A stretch of DNA of 64,000 bases, taken from assembly GCA_023614405.1 (NCBI GenBank), contig CM042694.1, positions 87,341,285-87,405,284 of the forward strand, given 5' to 3'. Every line of letters begins with the position of its first letter. The stretch's first letter is position 1. Under the pieces are notes generated by a model, which did no database searches, was not told the DNA's origin, and saw only the letters and a list, made by a program, of their open reading frames with translations. Source of the DNA: Avena insularis (taxonomy: Eukaryota; Streptophyta; Magnoliopsida; Poales; Poaceae). The position numbers and the translations under genes are program-made. Positions 46,341 through 57,264 of the stretch are shown here, one piece after another.

Positions 46341-46820
46341 TGACGAGGGTTTAACTCGTCAATGCCCATTGTTATGGACTTGGGTTTTGGAGAAGGAGGG
46401 AGCGCTGGAGACATCTATCGGCTAGCAAACAAGCACACAGGGGACAAAGGATTTACCCAGTTTCAGGCCTCGTAGAGGTCCCTACTCCTGCTTGTCTGCT
46501 CGTGGAATTATTGAAGGAGTCGAAAGTTACAATGGTGCCCAGATGTAATCTGGCGAAGGTTGTGGAAACTAGGGTTGCGTGTGTCCTCCTTAGCCCCTCC
46601 TAGCCTTTATATAGATAGGCTAGGTCTCGGGTAGCAGTCAGTCGGGTTACAAGTTAGGGTTTTCCTTTAATCTTTCTATCTTTAGCTTCTTCTTGTTCTT
46701 CAAGCAATCGAGTCATGGGTTACTCGAGTCCTTCCATCCGGGCCTTGGCGACACCGTGGGCCTGTATGTATTTGGACCGTATATACCAAACTCGAGTGCC
46801 TGTAGGGTATACCCATGTCA
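46341..46820 (-). repeat. Tat 3' LTR (left)
   Basis: Aligns with 56791-57264 from CTCGTCAATGCCC to CCCATGTCA. The outermost 14 bases (TGACGAGGGTTTAA) are not present in the right copy and form an inverted pair with the adjacent CTCGTCA. Just inside, GTAGCCCCCGAGT (46821-46833) is a polypurine tract on the minus strand (ACTCGGGGGCTAC). Confidence 0.9.
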
Positions 46821-46833
46821 GTAGCCCCCGAGT

Positions 46834-48189
46834 GTCCAGTGGAATTGTAGATTCGACTGGGGACTTTTTGAAGTCTTCGAGTGCCTGAATGAGTACATTT
46901 TCGACTGCTTTTATTTATGTCACAGGGATTGTTGATATGCGTGCCTGATATAGCCGAAGTGTCGGTATCAGTTAACCACCTTAGGGTGAAACAACGCAAT
47001 CTACTCAAACTCGAGTCCCCGAACTCGAATCCAGAAAAGTGCTGGCGTAATTCGACTTAGGCCGCGGAGATCTTACAGGAGTCGAATTCTAGTTATATGG
47101 GTGTGAGCACTCAACGCGTCCATCAAGGCATGTTCATCGTGCCTGCAGGCACGGATATATTTCTGGTAGTGCGCAGTTAAATGCATTGCCAGGCCTTATT
47201 CAGGTCTTACCTTCACGCTGTAAGCGTGGTATCTGAATTTTATCATCGCGGAGACGATTCGGGCGACCCAGGAGACGTAGTCTCTTTGCAGGGAAAATTA
47301 TGAGGCGGTGTCGCCATGATCTCCGAGTGTGGATGTTATCAACACACAGTTTTTGTGCAAATAATCATAGGGTGCGCGGCCAGCGCTCCCTATGGGAGTA
47401 GCCCCCGAGTGCCTGGTTGAGTCGAAGACTCAGGCAGGGACTAAAGAATTTTTGCGACTGCTGTCGTCTTTGCTTGTTTGTTTCAGTCGAAGACTCAGGC
47501 AGGGACTAAAACACGTTTGCAACTGCTGTCGTCTTTTGCTTGCTTGTTTCAGTCGAAATTGTTTCCGGCGCTCCCTATGGGAGTAACCCATGTCCATAGT
47601 CAAACCGTGATTCGAGTGGTTGGGTTTGATTGTGATTGCCTATATCCCTGCAATAAGAAAAGAAAAATCGTAGGGTGCGCGGCCAGCGCTCCCTATGGGA
47701 GTAGCCCCCGAGTGCTTGGTGGAGTCGAAGACTCCAGCAAGGACTAAAGTAGCCTTTGATGACGTCAGTGCTGACGCTTGCATGACCTCAGTTGTCCGCG
47801 TGAGCGATTTTGATGGGACGTGACGAGTGGTGGGTCCCACTTTCTGACTTTGATTTGACTGTGCGTGCGTAATCTTATTATTAAATGTGCCTTCTCGATT
47901 TCCGCGCGTAATGGGAGCAGTGGAGGGACGGTTCGCGCTTCCTCTTCTCCACGTGTCGAGCGCGGCGCGCCACGCGTCCAGTAGGGTTTTTGTGAGCCGT
48001 TGGATTGCATCTCCTAGGGGTTAAGTAGCAGCACTATGGCGGTAATTTTCCATCCGCACTCTTTTCTTCCTCGCTGCCATCGCCATTGCTGCTGCTCATC
48101 TGCTTTTCCCTGCGCTCATCTCCTCCTCAACTCTGGACCACCTCCGCTTGTTTCCAAGTTATTTTCTTCGCTCTCATCGCCGCCACGCA
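46834..48189. repeat. Tat 3' spacer with direct repeats
   Basis: GCGGCCAGCGCTCCCTATGGGAGTAGC-type sequence occurs at about 47378 and 47681, and AGTCGAAGACTCAGGCAGGG at about 47422 and 47486 with a partial copy at 47723. These words recur in the outer part of Tat elements. The segment 47760-48180 is probably the upstream region of the plus-strand gene. No clear TATA box was found. Confidence 0.7.
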
Positions 48190-51100
48190 ATGGGAAAGAA
48201 GAAAGGAGGCGCTGCCGCTGAATCCGCAGCCACCGTTGCCGCGACGAAGAAGAAGGGTGGCCCTGCTACTGCGGGCACCAGTGCTGCCACCGGCGGGAAA
48301 AAGAAAGTCGCGGGCACCCGCGTGACCAATGGTGCATGGCGCCCTTCTATCATCAAGGCGTCGGATCTCCGTCTTCTTCGCCAAGACGGAGTTATTTCTG
48401 CAGCAGTCGCTGATTCGCGCGTCCCCAGCGGTGAGACCATTTTTGTGCCTCCCGCTGGTTTTCGAGTGATGTTTTTGCATTCGTCATTCGCGGCCTTTCT
48501 TTGCCCCTCCATCCCTTTCTTAGGGGTCTCCTTTGTTTCTACGGGCTCCAGCTCCATCAGCTGTCCCCAAACTCGATTCTCTACATCACCTGTTTCATCA
48601 CTCTTTGCGAGTGCTGGCTCAGAATCGAGCCGCACTTTGGCCTTTTCAAATGATTATTTAAACTGAAGCGTCAGTCCGCCTCTGTCTCTCTAGTTTACGA
48701 CGTAGGTGGTTGTGGAATCCATGTCGACCCGTCCGCCACCTACTTCGACATCAAGCTTGCCAAGTCCGTCCAGGGATGGAGGGACAAATGGTTCTATGTT
48801 TGCGACCAGAAGGCCAAGGACGAGCACTTTGGTCTCACGCCTTTCGATCCCGCGACTCCCTGCAAGAAGATGCATTCTTGGAAGAACGTGGTCATGCCTG
48901 CCAAACTCGCGGAGACAGACGTGCTATATCAACACGTCTGCGATCTCGAGAGTTGCATAGGTGCAGAAGAGGGAGGCTGCACCCTTGTCAGGACTTGGCT
49001 GCGTCGTCGCGTCCAGCCTCTCCAGGCCAGAGTCCATCCCATGTTTCAATGGGGTGGCGCTGATGATGCCACTCGCGTGTCTGCCGATGGCATGTCCGCG
49101 AGTGAGGTAGATAAGAGGGTGCAACTGGTCACGAAGTACACCTTCAAGGATGTGCTTCCGAATGAGCCAGTCGTTCCTCCTTTCGATGCTTCGAATCCTC
49201 CTCCTGAGGTACAATTGTGCTATGCAGTAGCTTATTTTCGCGATTGCTTTTTCTGTTGCTTACCTGTTCTGTTTGCTGATCTTCACTGTCTTTATGCAGG
49301 ATTGGGCGGTGTCGCCTTGTATGCCTCCTCTCCCTGAGGGTATTATTCCTCGCGAAGCTTTGGAAGAGGACGAGTCTAAGTCGACTGTCCCTTATGATGT
49401 GGAAGAGGAAGCCCCCGAGTCCGAGAGCCCGGATACTCGCAAGCGTTCGCGTAGCGAGGATTCCGATGCGTCGACTCCTTCGACTCCAGAAGGCACAGCC
49501 GCTGGCGTGGAATCGCCAATTCCCGTTGTTCCTGTGAGGGCTATGGCACCATCTTCTCGCAAGAAGATGCGATTGCCAAAGGAGTCTTTGTTAGAGTCGG
49601 CGGAGGCCACGTTTAATCTTGACAACTTTGACTGGTAAATTTGCGAGTTCACTAATTCTTTTCTGTTTTCTTCTTGTTAGCTTTGCCCTGGAGTTTTCCT
49701 TTTCTCAATGTGGATTTGGTCTTGTAGCCAAGAGGCGTCGTCATCTTCTGGCGACGTCGAGTTTTTGAAGGAATCTAGAGTCGCGACCTCAAGGGACAAA
49801 GTAGAAGTCGAGCACGCTCCTTCTCCTCCGGCGGCGGCCCACTCCGGGCACAATTCTTCGAGCTCTCCTCACATAGGGGAGCATCGAATGGTTGCTCAGA
49901 TGACGATTCAACAAACTTCTTCGGAGTCGCTAGAGGACCATGTAAGTATATCTTTCCTTCTTTTTTAATGTGGCAGTCAACGCCTTCTGCTGCCCTCTTC
50001 TGACTCCTTGTTTTGTGTGATAGCTCCTTGTAAAGGAAGCCGCGCAGGTGGCGGAGCAGGTGATGGCGATGGGTCGCCAGCATGCAATGCTGGAGACGCG
50101 TCACCGCGTGGTCGAAAGTGAGTGCTCTACACTTATTTTTTCGTCTTCTCTCTGTTTTGGTACAATCGACTAATAGCCAATTATTAGCTGCCATGTAGCT
50201 GAGCATAATGCTTTACTGCGCAACGTCGCCACGTTGGAGAAGACATTAGCCGCAGCTGTGAAGGGGCGCGACCAGGCAATCGCGGCTCGTGATGATGCCC
50301 AGAAGCGCGAAGAGGATCTGCGCGCCTCCTTTGCGGCCAGGGAAAAGTTGTTCGAAGAGCAACTGTTCTCAGTCGCCAAGGCCCTCTCAGGTACCTTTAC
50401 TGGTAGATATTTTATTGATGTTGCTCTCTGCATCTAGAGTTTTTGCCGGTGGCACTAGAAGTTTGATCCATGTGTGTATTTTCAGTGTAGATGCTGACGA
50501 CTTGAGTTTTGACCCGCAGGCCCTTCGTCATGATGATGCTCTGGCCAGCGCGGTATCTGCGGTCGAGGACCGAAGCGCCGCCATTTAGGATACGTTGTCC
50601 AAAGCCAAGGTCGCCCTTAGTCGCCTCCGAGAGGAGTTGATGCCGAAGGCGTAGCTGGTCGATAATATGGACAAGCTGGTGGAGTCACTCGCCGGGGGTG
50701 TGCCTGCTACTTACAAGAGAACTCGCCGGGGGTGTGCATGCTCCAACGTGCGAAGAAGGCGGCGAAAGCTTCGGCCTCAGGGGCCGGCCGAAAGTCTGTG
50801 GCATCTGATACTGCCACGGACTTGATGAAGCCCCCGAAAGCGTCGAAGTCGAAGAAGCCAGCTGCTCCGTAGTTAACTTGTTGTAATAATTGATCAGTTG
50901 TCCTTTTAGTCTAAGGACGTGCCTGCTGGCGAGTGTGTTTGTAAACACTTATGCTTATCTTGAATGCGTTTGTTCCCCTTGCCTTTGTGTTGATTTGGTC
51001 GTCTTATTTGCTTTTTGTCTTGACTTGTGGTAGGGCACATCGAGTGGTCCTGTGGGGGAAAACCAGGATTCGCCATCTCTTGATGAGACAGTGGCACCAC

Positions 51101-51873
51101 TGCGCTCTAGGGTAGAGGAGCTATCCTTGCTGACGCGACTTCGTGATCGCGTGAAGCAGCTGGAGCGTGAGTTGCCCCTGATCCGTGGTAATGCGGACAT
51201 GTGGAAGTCGAAGGCGGAAAAATCCGCCGCCCGCGAGCAATATCTGCTTGGCGAGGTGACGCGGCTGGGCGACCAGTTTAAGTATTAGTTTGCTCGTCCT
51301 CATCTTTTCCTTTGTAGTTAGTCGCAATGGTACGTTGTACTCATACTGTTGGTGCTGCTTCATGTAGTTGTTAGCGCACGCCGTCCGCAGGAGGAGAGGG
51401 ATAGGATTGCCATCCGCCTTCATGATCTCACCCAGGAGCAACTTCAAGAGAGTGGATACTTCTGGATAGATCATGATCGTGCGACTGCATTGGCGACCCT
51501 GCAGGATCGCGCTTCACGAGTGCTGCTCTTCCTGAAGAAGTCACAGTCGTGTTTGAAGAACATCTATCGGGTGATGTTCCCGTTGGATGACACTCCATCA
51601 AGCCTACTGGCTCTCCTGGCCAAATTTCAAGATACGTCCGCGGTTCGCGAGTGCGTGAGGCAGAAGTTGGTGGCTGGTGCCAAGGCTGCCCTCTCGATGG
51701 TGCAATTGCACAGGCCTGACGTGGATGTCACCGCCATTGCTTCCAGGCCGCCATCGCCGCTAGCCGGATCTGCTTGGAATATGGTGCCGCACTATCAGGC
51801 GGTGGACCGTCCAGCAGAGGAGATTGTCGACTTCTTCGAGGAACAAACCAATGTTCTTCTATTGCAGCAGTAG
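48190..51873 (+). pseudogene. Antisense additional ORF of the Tat element, multi-exon
   Basis: On the strand opposite gag-pol there is a gene-like series of exons. The probable start is ATG 48190 (MGKKKGGAAAESAATVAA), followed by GAWRPSIIKASDLRLLRQDG and PSGETIFVPPAGFRVMF, the opening of the transposase_28 / 'putative gypsy type transposon' domain. A frameshift near 48475 and a stop near 48650 break it. It resumes with HVDPSATYFDIKLAKSVQGW and FGLTPFDPATPCKKMHSW to 49208. GT/AG introns are readable at 49209-49299, then about 49636-49727, 49942-50023 and 50118-50198. Later exons are coiled-coil-like (ALLRNVATLEKTLAAAVKGR). The last exon (about 51380-51873) ends DFFEEQTNVLLLQQ. The function is unknown. 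Extra ORFs are known in Tat-group elements. Confidence 0.82.
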
Positions 51874-52296
51874 CTAGATTTGTATCCTGCACATAAGTGT
51901 ATTTGTGTTGTAAAGTTCATATATATGTTGTAGATAATTTATTGTCGAATGTGTATAAACAACTTTGTCAGCGTCAGGTGCATTGTACTATGCAAGTCCT
52001 TTTCGTTAGCCTGGCCATCCCTTTGTCAACCTGCCAGGCGCGTTGCGGCTGGGTTGAGTTTGCGTTAAGGGGTTCGATTGATGTGCCAGCTACTTAGGAT
52101 ATCGCGTTTATTGGTTCGAAGAACAGATGTAGGTAGGGTGGCGTAGCCCCCGAGTATAAAATTGACAAAAGTGAAAGAAAAACACAGAGTTTTGGGGCAC
52201 TTAGCTTTTATTTATTTGAAGAGCAGTATGAGATACAATGTGTGGCTAAGTAGCCTTGGCTGAGTAGCCTTATTTGCGATGTAAAAAGTAAAACAA

Positions 52297-53308
52297 CTAG
52301 GGGTAGAAGCATCGCAGTTGTGCGACGTTCCAAGGGTTAGAGTATGCGACTCCTGTCTCTAAATCTTGAAGGCGATAGGCGCCACCTGGGATTACTTCTG
52401 TAATCACATACGGTCCTTCCCAGGGGGGATTCGATCTTGAGATGCCCCTGCTGCTCCAGTCGCAGGACCAGGTCATCTTCGACGAAGGATCTGGGGCGAA
52501 GCCTTCATCGTGGTAGTTCGCGAGTTCTGGATAGATCGTGGATCTTTCTGCGGCAATTTCTCTTGCTTCGTCGAGGAGGTCGACGGAGTCTTCGAGTGCA
52601 AGAGAGGACTCTTGTTCGTTGTAAGCGACTACGCGCGACACCTTGTACCTTACTTCGGTGGGTAGTACTGCTTCTGATCCGTGCACCATAAAGAATGGCG
52701 TGTAGCCCATGGCGCTGGTTGGAGTTTTACGTAGGCTCCAGAGTATGGATTGGATCTCATCTGGCTAGCAACCTGCGGCTTGTTCGAGTGGTCGAAGGAG
52801 TCGCTTCTTGATGCCGCTGCAGACGAGCCTGTTTGCTTTTTCCACCGTTGTTGGTACGTGGATGCGCTCGAGGCGTGGTGATGTTGATCCCCAGGTTTCC
52901 GCAGAATTCTTGGAACTCCTTGGATGTGAAGTTCGTCCCGTTGTCAGTGATGATGCTGTGTGGCACGCCGAAGCAGTACACAATGGACTCGAAGAACTTG
53001 ACCGCGCTGTGCCCTGATTGTTTGGTCACTGGCATGGCCTCAATCCACTTGGTGAACTTATCGACTGCGACCAAGAGGTAGACGTAGCCTCCTTGCGAGG
53101 ACCTTGGGAGCTTGCTCACCATGTCGAGCCCCCATTGTGCGAAGGGCCAGGCCAATGGAATAGGCCGTAGTTCTGCGCCTGGTGCGTGTGGCTTGTCCGC
53201 GAATCGCTGACAACCGTTGCACTTTTGTACTATGTCCTTGGCATCGCGCATGGCCGTGGGCCAGTAAAATCCAGCTCGTAGAGCTTTGGCAACGAGGGCG
53301 CGACTGCC
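52297..53308 (-). pseudogene. Tat integrase, frameshifted
   Basis: The zinc-binding end is partial (KDIVQKCNGCQRFAD keeps CxxC, and the HH half is lost at the deletion). The catalytic core has LDMVSKLPRSSQGGYVYLLV, IITDNGTNFTSKEFQEF and PRAHPRTNNGG. The third acidic residue appears only after a frameshift (VEKANRLVCSGIKKRLLR). The C-terminal part at 52710-52297 has MGYTPFFMVHGSEAVLPTEV and PWEGPYVITEVIPGGAYRLQ. Integrase inserts the cDNA. Two frame changes inactivate this copy. It ends about 420 bases from the end of the plus-strand gene, tail to tail. Confidence 0.9.
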
Positions 53309-53567
53309 GGCAGTGCTTGTTTAAAGAAGTGAAGTCCACGCACATCCGTAGGATATCCGTGTCCTTTTTTGGCACCAGCACCGTATTGGCGAGCCAAGTG
53401 CTTTCCTTGATCTCGCGTATGAATTTGGCCTCGAGGAGTCTGTTGATCTCCATTCCGACTGCCTGCGCTCGTGGCTCAGACAATCGCCTGATTGTTTGCT
53501 TGACTGGCCTTACGTTGGGGTTGACGTTGAGTGCGTGCTCGGCGAATTCTCTGGGAACTCCTGGCAT
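53309..53567 (-). pseudogene. Tat reverse transcriptase, N-terminal fragment
   Basis: Shows NPNVRPVKQTIRRLSEPRAQ, LLEAKFIREIKESTWLAN and LRMCVDFTSLNKHC, the beginning of a gypsy RT up to the DFxxLNK motif. The frame then runs straight into integrase-side sequence, so the catalytic palm (YxDD) and RNase H are missing. One large deletion explains this. Confidence 0.87.
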
Positions 53568-53960
53568 GTCCGCAGGACACCAGGCAAAAAATTCCCAGTG
53601 CTCACAGAGGAATTCGACGAGCGCGAGTTCCTATGCGGGATTCAAGTTGTTGGCGATGAGGGCCGTTTTGGCGGGATCTAATGGATGGACCTGCACCTTC
53701 TTTGTGTGCACAGATGAGTCGAAGGAGAGATCAGGTGAGCTTGGCCTACTCAGGGGAGGCGGTATTGTCATCATCTTTCGATCTTTGAGTTCCTCCTGCA
53801 TGCCGAAGGCTGGGAGATTCGTTGAATTCCACGCCATAGCGTCAGTCAAGTTCGCTCCGTTGATCGTTATGGCGCCGTTGGGACTGGCATTTTCATCTGC
53901 AGGTAGGCGTAGGGGTACGCCATGAACTCGGGCGAATGCGACGCGCAGGATGCAATGGTA

Positions 53961-54374
53961 TTATGAGGGCCAGTCGACGACCTCAAAGTCGATGCGCTCG
54001 CGCCGGAAGTTCTTCGGCGTGCCAAAGATGACGTCCAGGTTGATTTTGCCCAGGGGGTATACGCCTTTCCCTGGGACGATGTCGTGGAACGTTGTGTCTG
54101 ATGCCTCCAAGCAGGTTAGAGGGATCCTCATTTCTCGCAAGGTACTCGTGAATATGAGGTTGATGCCGCTTCCGCCGTCCATGAAGACGTGACTCATGTC
54201 GAAGCCTCCAATTTGCGCCTCGAGTACGAGGGGGCAATGACCTGGGCGAGGTATTTGGGGCGAGTGGTCGTGTTTGTCGAAGGTAATGCACGACTCACTG
54301 CCACTGAGGTACTCAGTGGTGGATGGTGGCGAGTGCATGGCCAAGTTGACTTGGCGAGTGATGGCCTTCTGCAC
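53961..54374 (-). pseudogene. Tat aspartic protease
   Basis: An open stretch of about 137 codons contains ITFDKHDHSPQIPRPGHCPL, then the active-site block HVFMDGGSGINLIF, where the Tat group has DGGSGxNxxF, and FHDIVPGKGVYPLGKINLDV. It processes Gag-Pol in intact relatives. The active-site Asp is kept. It connects to gag upstream through a frame change. Confidence 0.85.
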
Positions 54375-56700
54375 CCTATTGGAGGGGCGCCCTTTTGGAT
54401 CATCATGGTACCCATGGCCCGTGGGTACGGTTCGCCTCCGTGGTGCTGGTCCGGTGCAGCTCCGTTCGGGGGTGGCCCAGGTGGTGGTGGTGGTGCGCCA
54501 TGTGCCACGACGCCTGGAGCGGATCCGTAGCCTCTTTCGACTACATTGCGGTTCATCCGAACTAATCCCTCGTGTAGCTTGAGGAACTCGCGGCAGTCCT
54601 TGAGGAGGTGGCTGGACTTTCTCTTGCCATCATGCTTATCGATGTAGAAGTGTACCGTGCATGGCCCGGACAGTTTGTCCTCGATGGAGGTCGCTGGTGC
54701 TTCATCGCGAGTGCGGTGTTGCCACACTTGCGTGGTTTTCCCGGAGTCGCGGTATCCGCCGCTGCGGTATCCGCTGTTGCGGTTATCGTCGCGTCTATCG
54801 GCGTAGCCAGCTGCGACCATGTTGACTCATCGCGATCGTCGTAGACACGCATGCGACGCTTACCCCGGCAGTCGCGTCTTCGTTCGAGTTCTGCCTCCTC
54901 GTCAGAGTGAACGCGATTCTTGATCGAATCTTCTCCATCGGCCCACCGGTTCGCGATCTCCATCAGGTGGTCGATGGTCTGGGGCTTTGAGCGGCCTAGC
55001 TCCTCCCTGAGTTCCATGCGGCGGACACCACCGTTGAATGCATTAATCGCGCGGTCTTCCGAGATGTTCTCCGCGGAGTTCTTGATGATGGACCACCTTT
55101 GGATGTAAGAGCGTAGCGATTCGCTAGATCTTTGCTGGCAGCATCTCAGTTCTTCGATTGAGGCGGGGCGTTTGTACGTGTCCTTAAAGTTGCGCACGAA
55201 GCTGTAGACTAGCTCATCCCAACTGCGAACGGATCCGCATGGGAGGTTATTGAGCCATGCCCGGGCGGCGCCCTACAGCTGTAGCTATAAGCATTGCATG
55301 GCAGTACTTCGACTGCCTCCATGTAGCCTGACGGAGGAGATGTGATCCGCCAGCCAGATCTTGGGGTCCTGCAGACCGTCAAATTTCGGGTTCTCCGATG
55401 AGAGTTTAAACCCTTTAGGCATTCGCTTTTGCCTGATGGATCTGCTGAAGCATCTGGCGCCGCAGAGCTCCCCATCTTCCTCTTTCGAATCAGTCGACCG
55501 AGCACGTCGTGCCCTTGAATTGTCGATCTTGCACTGCGTGAGTTCGTCGCGTGCATCGTAGTCGCGATCGTGTCGCCGTGAGCGGCGGCGTCGAGACAGG
55601 TCGTGACTGTCATCGCTGGACGAGGGCGAGGAGTAGCGCTTTGCCCTTTTTGGGTCTGGTACCGGTTCCTTGTCGAGGGCGGCCTCGATTAGCCCCAGGC
55701 CCGCGATCATAGATTGGTGCATGGCCGTTCGGGAATCTCCAGCTGGCGGCTGGTTATTGAGGAGGTACATGGTGGCTGTTGTCACCGCGGCCTGCGGTGT
55801 CCTGGGAACCACGTTGCCTCTCGTGTCGACCGTCATAGAACCAAAGTCGAGGACTTTCGCAGCATCTATGCGCTCTTGTTCGGTGAGGTGAGCCATCCGC
55901 GATAGCCTCTTCTTGGTGAGGTACTCGTTGCCTCTTGAGGAGGATCCTCCGTAGGAGGAGAGCCCAGCACGACGAAGGCTTGATTCACCCGCTGCCTTTT
56001 TACGCACCTCAAGTTGCGCGATTGCTTGTTTTTGGCGCTTGAATTCCTCTTTTAGGAGCCAATGGTAGCCCATCAGCAGTTCCTGCGGGGACCCGAAGGG
56101 TAGAGGTGCACCTCGTAGGGCTTCGCGGCAGCGATCCCACTCTTGCTCGTTGAGCATGATCACGACGCGTTCGCCGGTTTGCTCGTTGATCAAGCTAGGA
56201 GGTTCGACTGCTCCTCCGTTGCCACCGTTACCGCCGTTGCCACCGTTGCCGGCATTGGGTGGGTCGGTGCCGTTGCCGGTGTTACCACCGTTGCCACGAT
56301 TGGGTGGATCGGTGCCGTTGCCAGTGTTGCCACCATTACCGCGATTGGCAGAGGTGTCGCCCGCGTTGATGACGGCGCACATGAAGTGATTAGGGAAGCT
56401 GTTGCTTCCACAACTTTCAGATCCGAAACTGTAGGTTCCATCTTCAGTGGCCAGATCGCTTAGATCGAATCGCGGCTGTCGTGGCCGGGCGTTGAGCTTC
56501 GGCGAGGGTGCCAATCGATGGAGGAACCATGATGCCGGGCAATCGCCGGTGTTGTCGGCTGGTCGTGCATGCGGCGTGCCCATCGACCAACTTAGGCGGA
56601 AGCTCCCAATCACCGATCGATTCGTCGCCCACGGGCTCGAAGGCCGGCGAGTGGTCAATGTGGACGGTGAAGTCGAAGGCGCCGAAGAGCTGGCGAATCT
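54194..56700 (-). pseudogene. gag: Tat gag, broken by stops
   Basis: The N-terminal part has a Gly/Asn repeat (NRGNGGNTGNGTDPPN in multiple copies, about 56380-56210) and a Ser/Arg-rich segment (DDSHDLSRRRRSRR). The capsid-type region spans about 55420-54900: GFKLSSENPKFDGLQDPKIW, RAWLNNLPCGSVRSWDELV, SLRSYIQRWSIIKNSAENI and EDRAINAFNGGV. Two TAG codons at about 55285-55275 interrupt it (CL*LQL*GAARAW), and the frame shifts before the C-terminal part (DKHDGKRKSSHLLKDCREFL), which leads into protease. It is the structural protein of the particle in intact relatives. This copy is not translatable. Confidence 0.85.
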
Positions 56701-56784
56701 CCGCTGTTGCGGAGTTGTAGATCGCGGTTGATGGGGCCAAAGAAGCCGCAACATCAGCACTCCCAGTTCCCACAGACGGCGCCA

Positions 56785-57264
56785 AAAACCCTCGTCAATG
56801 CCCATTGTTATGGACTTGGGTTTTGGAGAAGGAGGGAGCGCTGGAGACATCTATCGGCTAGCAAACAAGCACACAGGGGACAAAGGATTTACCCAGGTTC
56901 AGGCCTCGTAGAGGTCCCTACTCTTGCTTGTCTGCTCGTGGAATTATTGAAGGAGTCGAAAGTTACAATGGTGCATAGATGTAATCTGGCGAAGGTTGTG
57001 GAAACTAGGGTTGCATGTGTCCTCCTCGCCGCCCCCTCCTAGCCTTTATATAGATAGCCTAGGTCTCGAGTAGCAGGTCGAGTCGGTTACAAGTTAGGGT
57101 TTTCCCTTTAATCTTTCTATCTTTAGCTTCTTCTTGTTCTTCAAGCAATCGAGAGTCTGTAGGTTACTCGAGTCCTTCCATCCGTGCCTTGGCGACACCG
57201 TGGGTCTGTATGTATTTGGACCATATATACCAAACTCGAGTGCCTGTAGGGTATACCCATGTCA
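56785..57264 (-). repeat. Tat 5' LTR (right) with promoter
   Basis: Starts on the minus strand with TGACATGGGTATACCC. A TATATAAAGG box on the minus strand at 57052-57043 is the likely LTR promoter. Immediately inside, 56785-56771 (minus) reads TTGGCGCCGTCTGTG, the position of the primer-binding site. I cannot assign its tRNA with confidence. Confidence 0.88.

Larger units (their letters stand above)
46341..57264 (-). mobile_element. Tat/Retand-lineage Ty3/gypsy element, 10.9 kb
   Basis: The outer ends are TGACGAGGG and ATACCCATGTCA (TG...CA), flanked by CCGAG on both sides (46336-46340 and 57265-57269), a perfect 5-bp duplication. LTRs are about 480 bp (46341-46820 and 56785-57264). Gag, protease, a fragment of reverse transcriptase, and integrase read on the minus strand. 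A separate spliced-gene-like ORF lies on the plus strand between the left LTR and integrase. Protease and gag styles match the Tat group. By eye the two LTRs differ at roughly a dozen substitutions plus a few small indels, so the insertion is not very recent. Much of RT and all RNase H are deleted. Confidence 0.93.

Noticed and set aside
56143..56463. Frames on the + strand opposite Tat gag
   Set aside because: They are shadow frames of the Gly/Asn repeat in gag.
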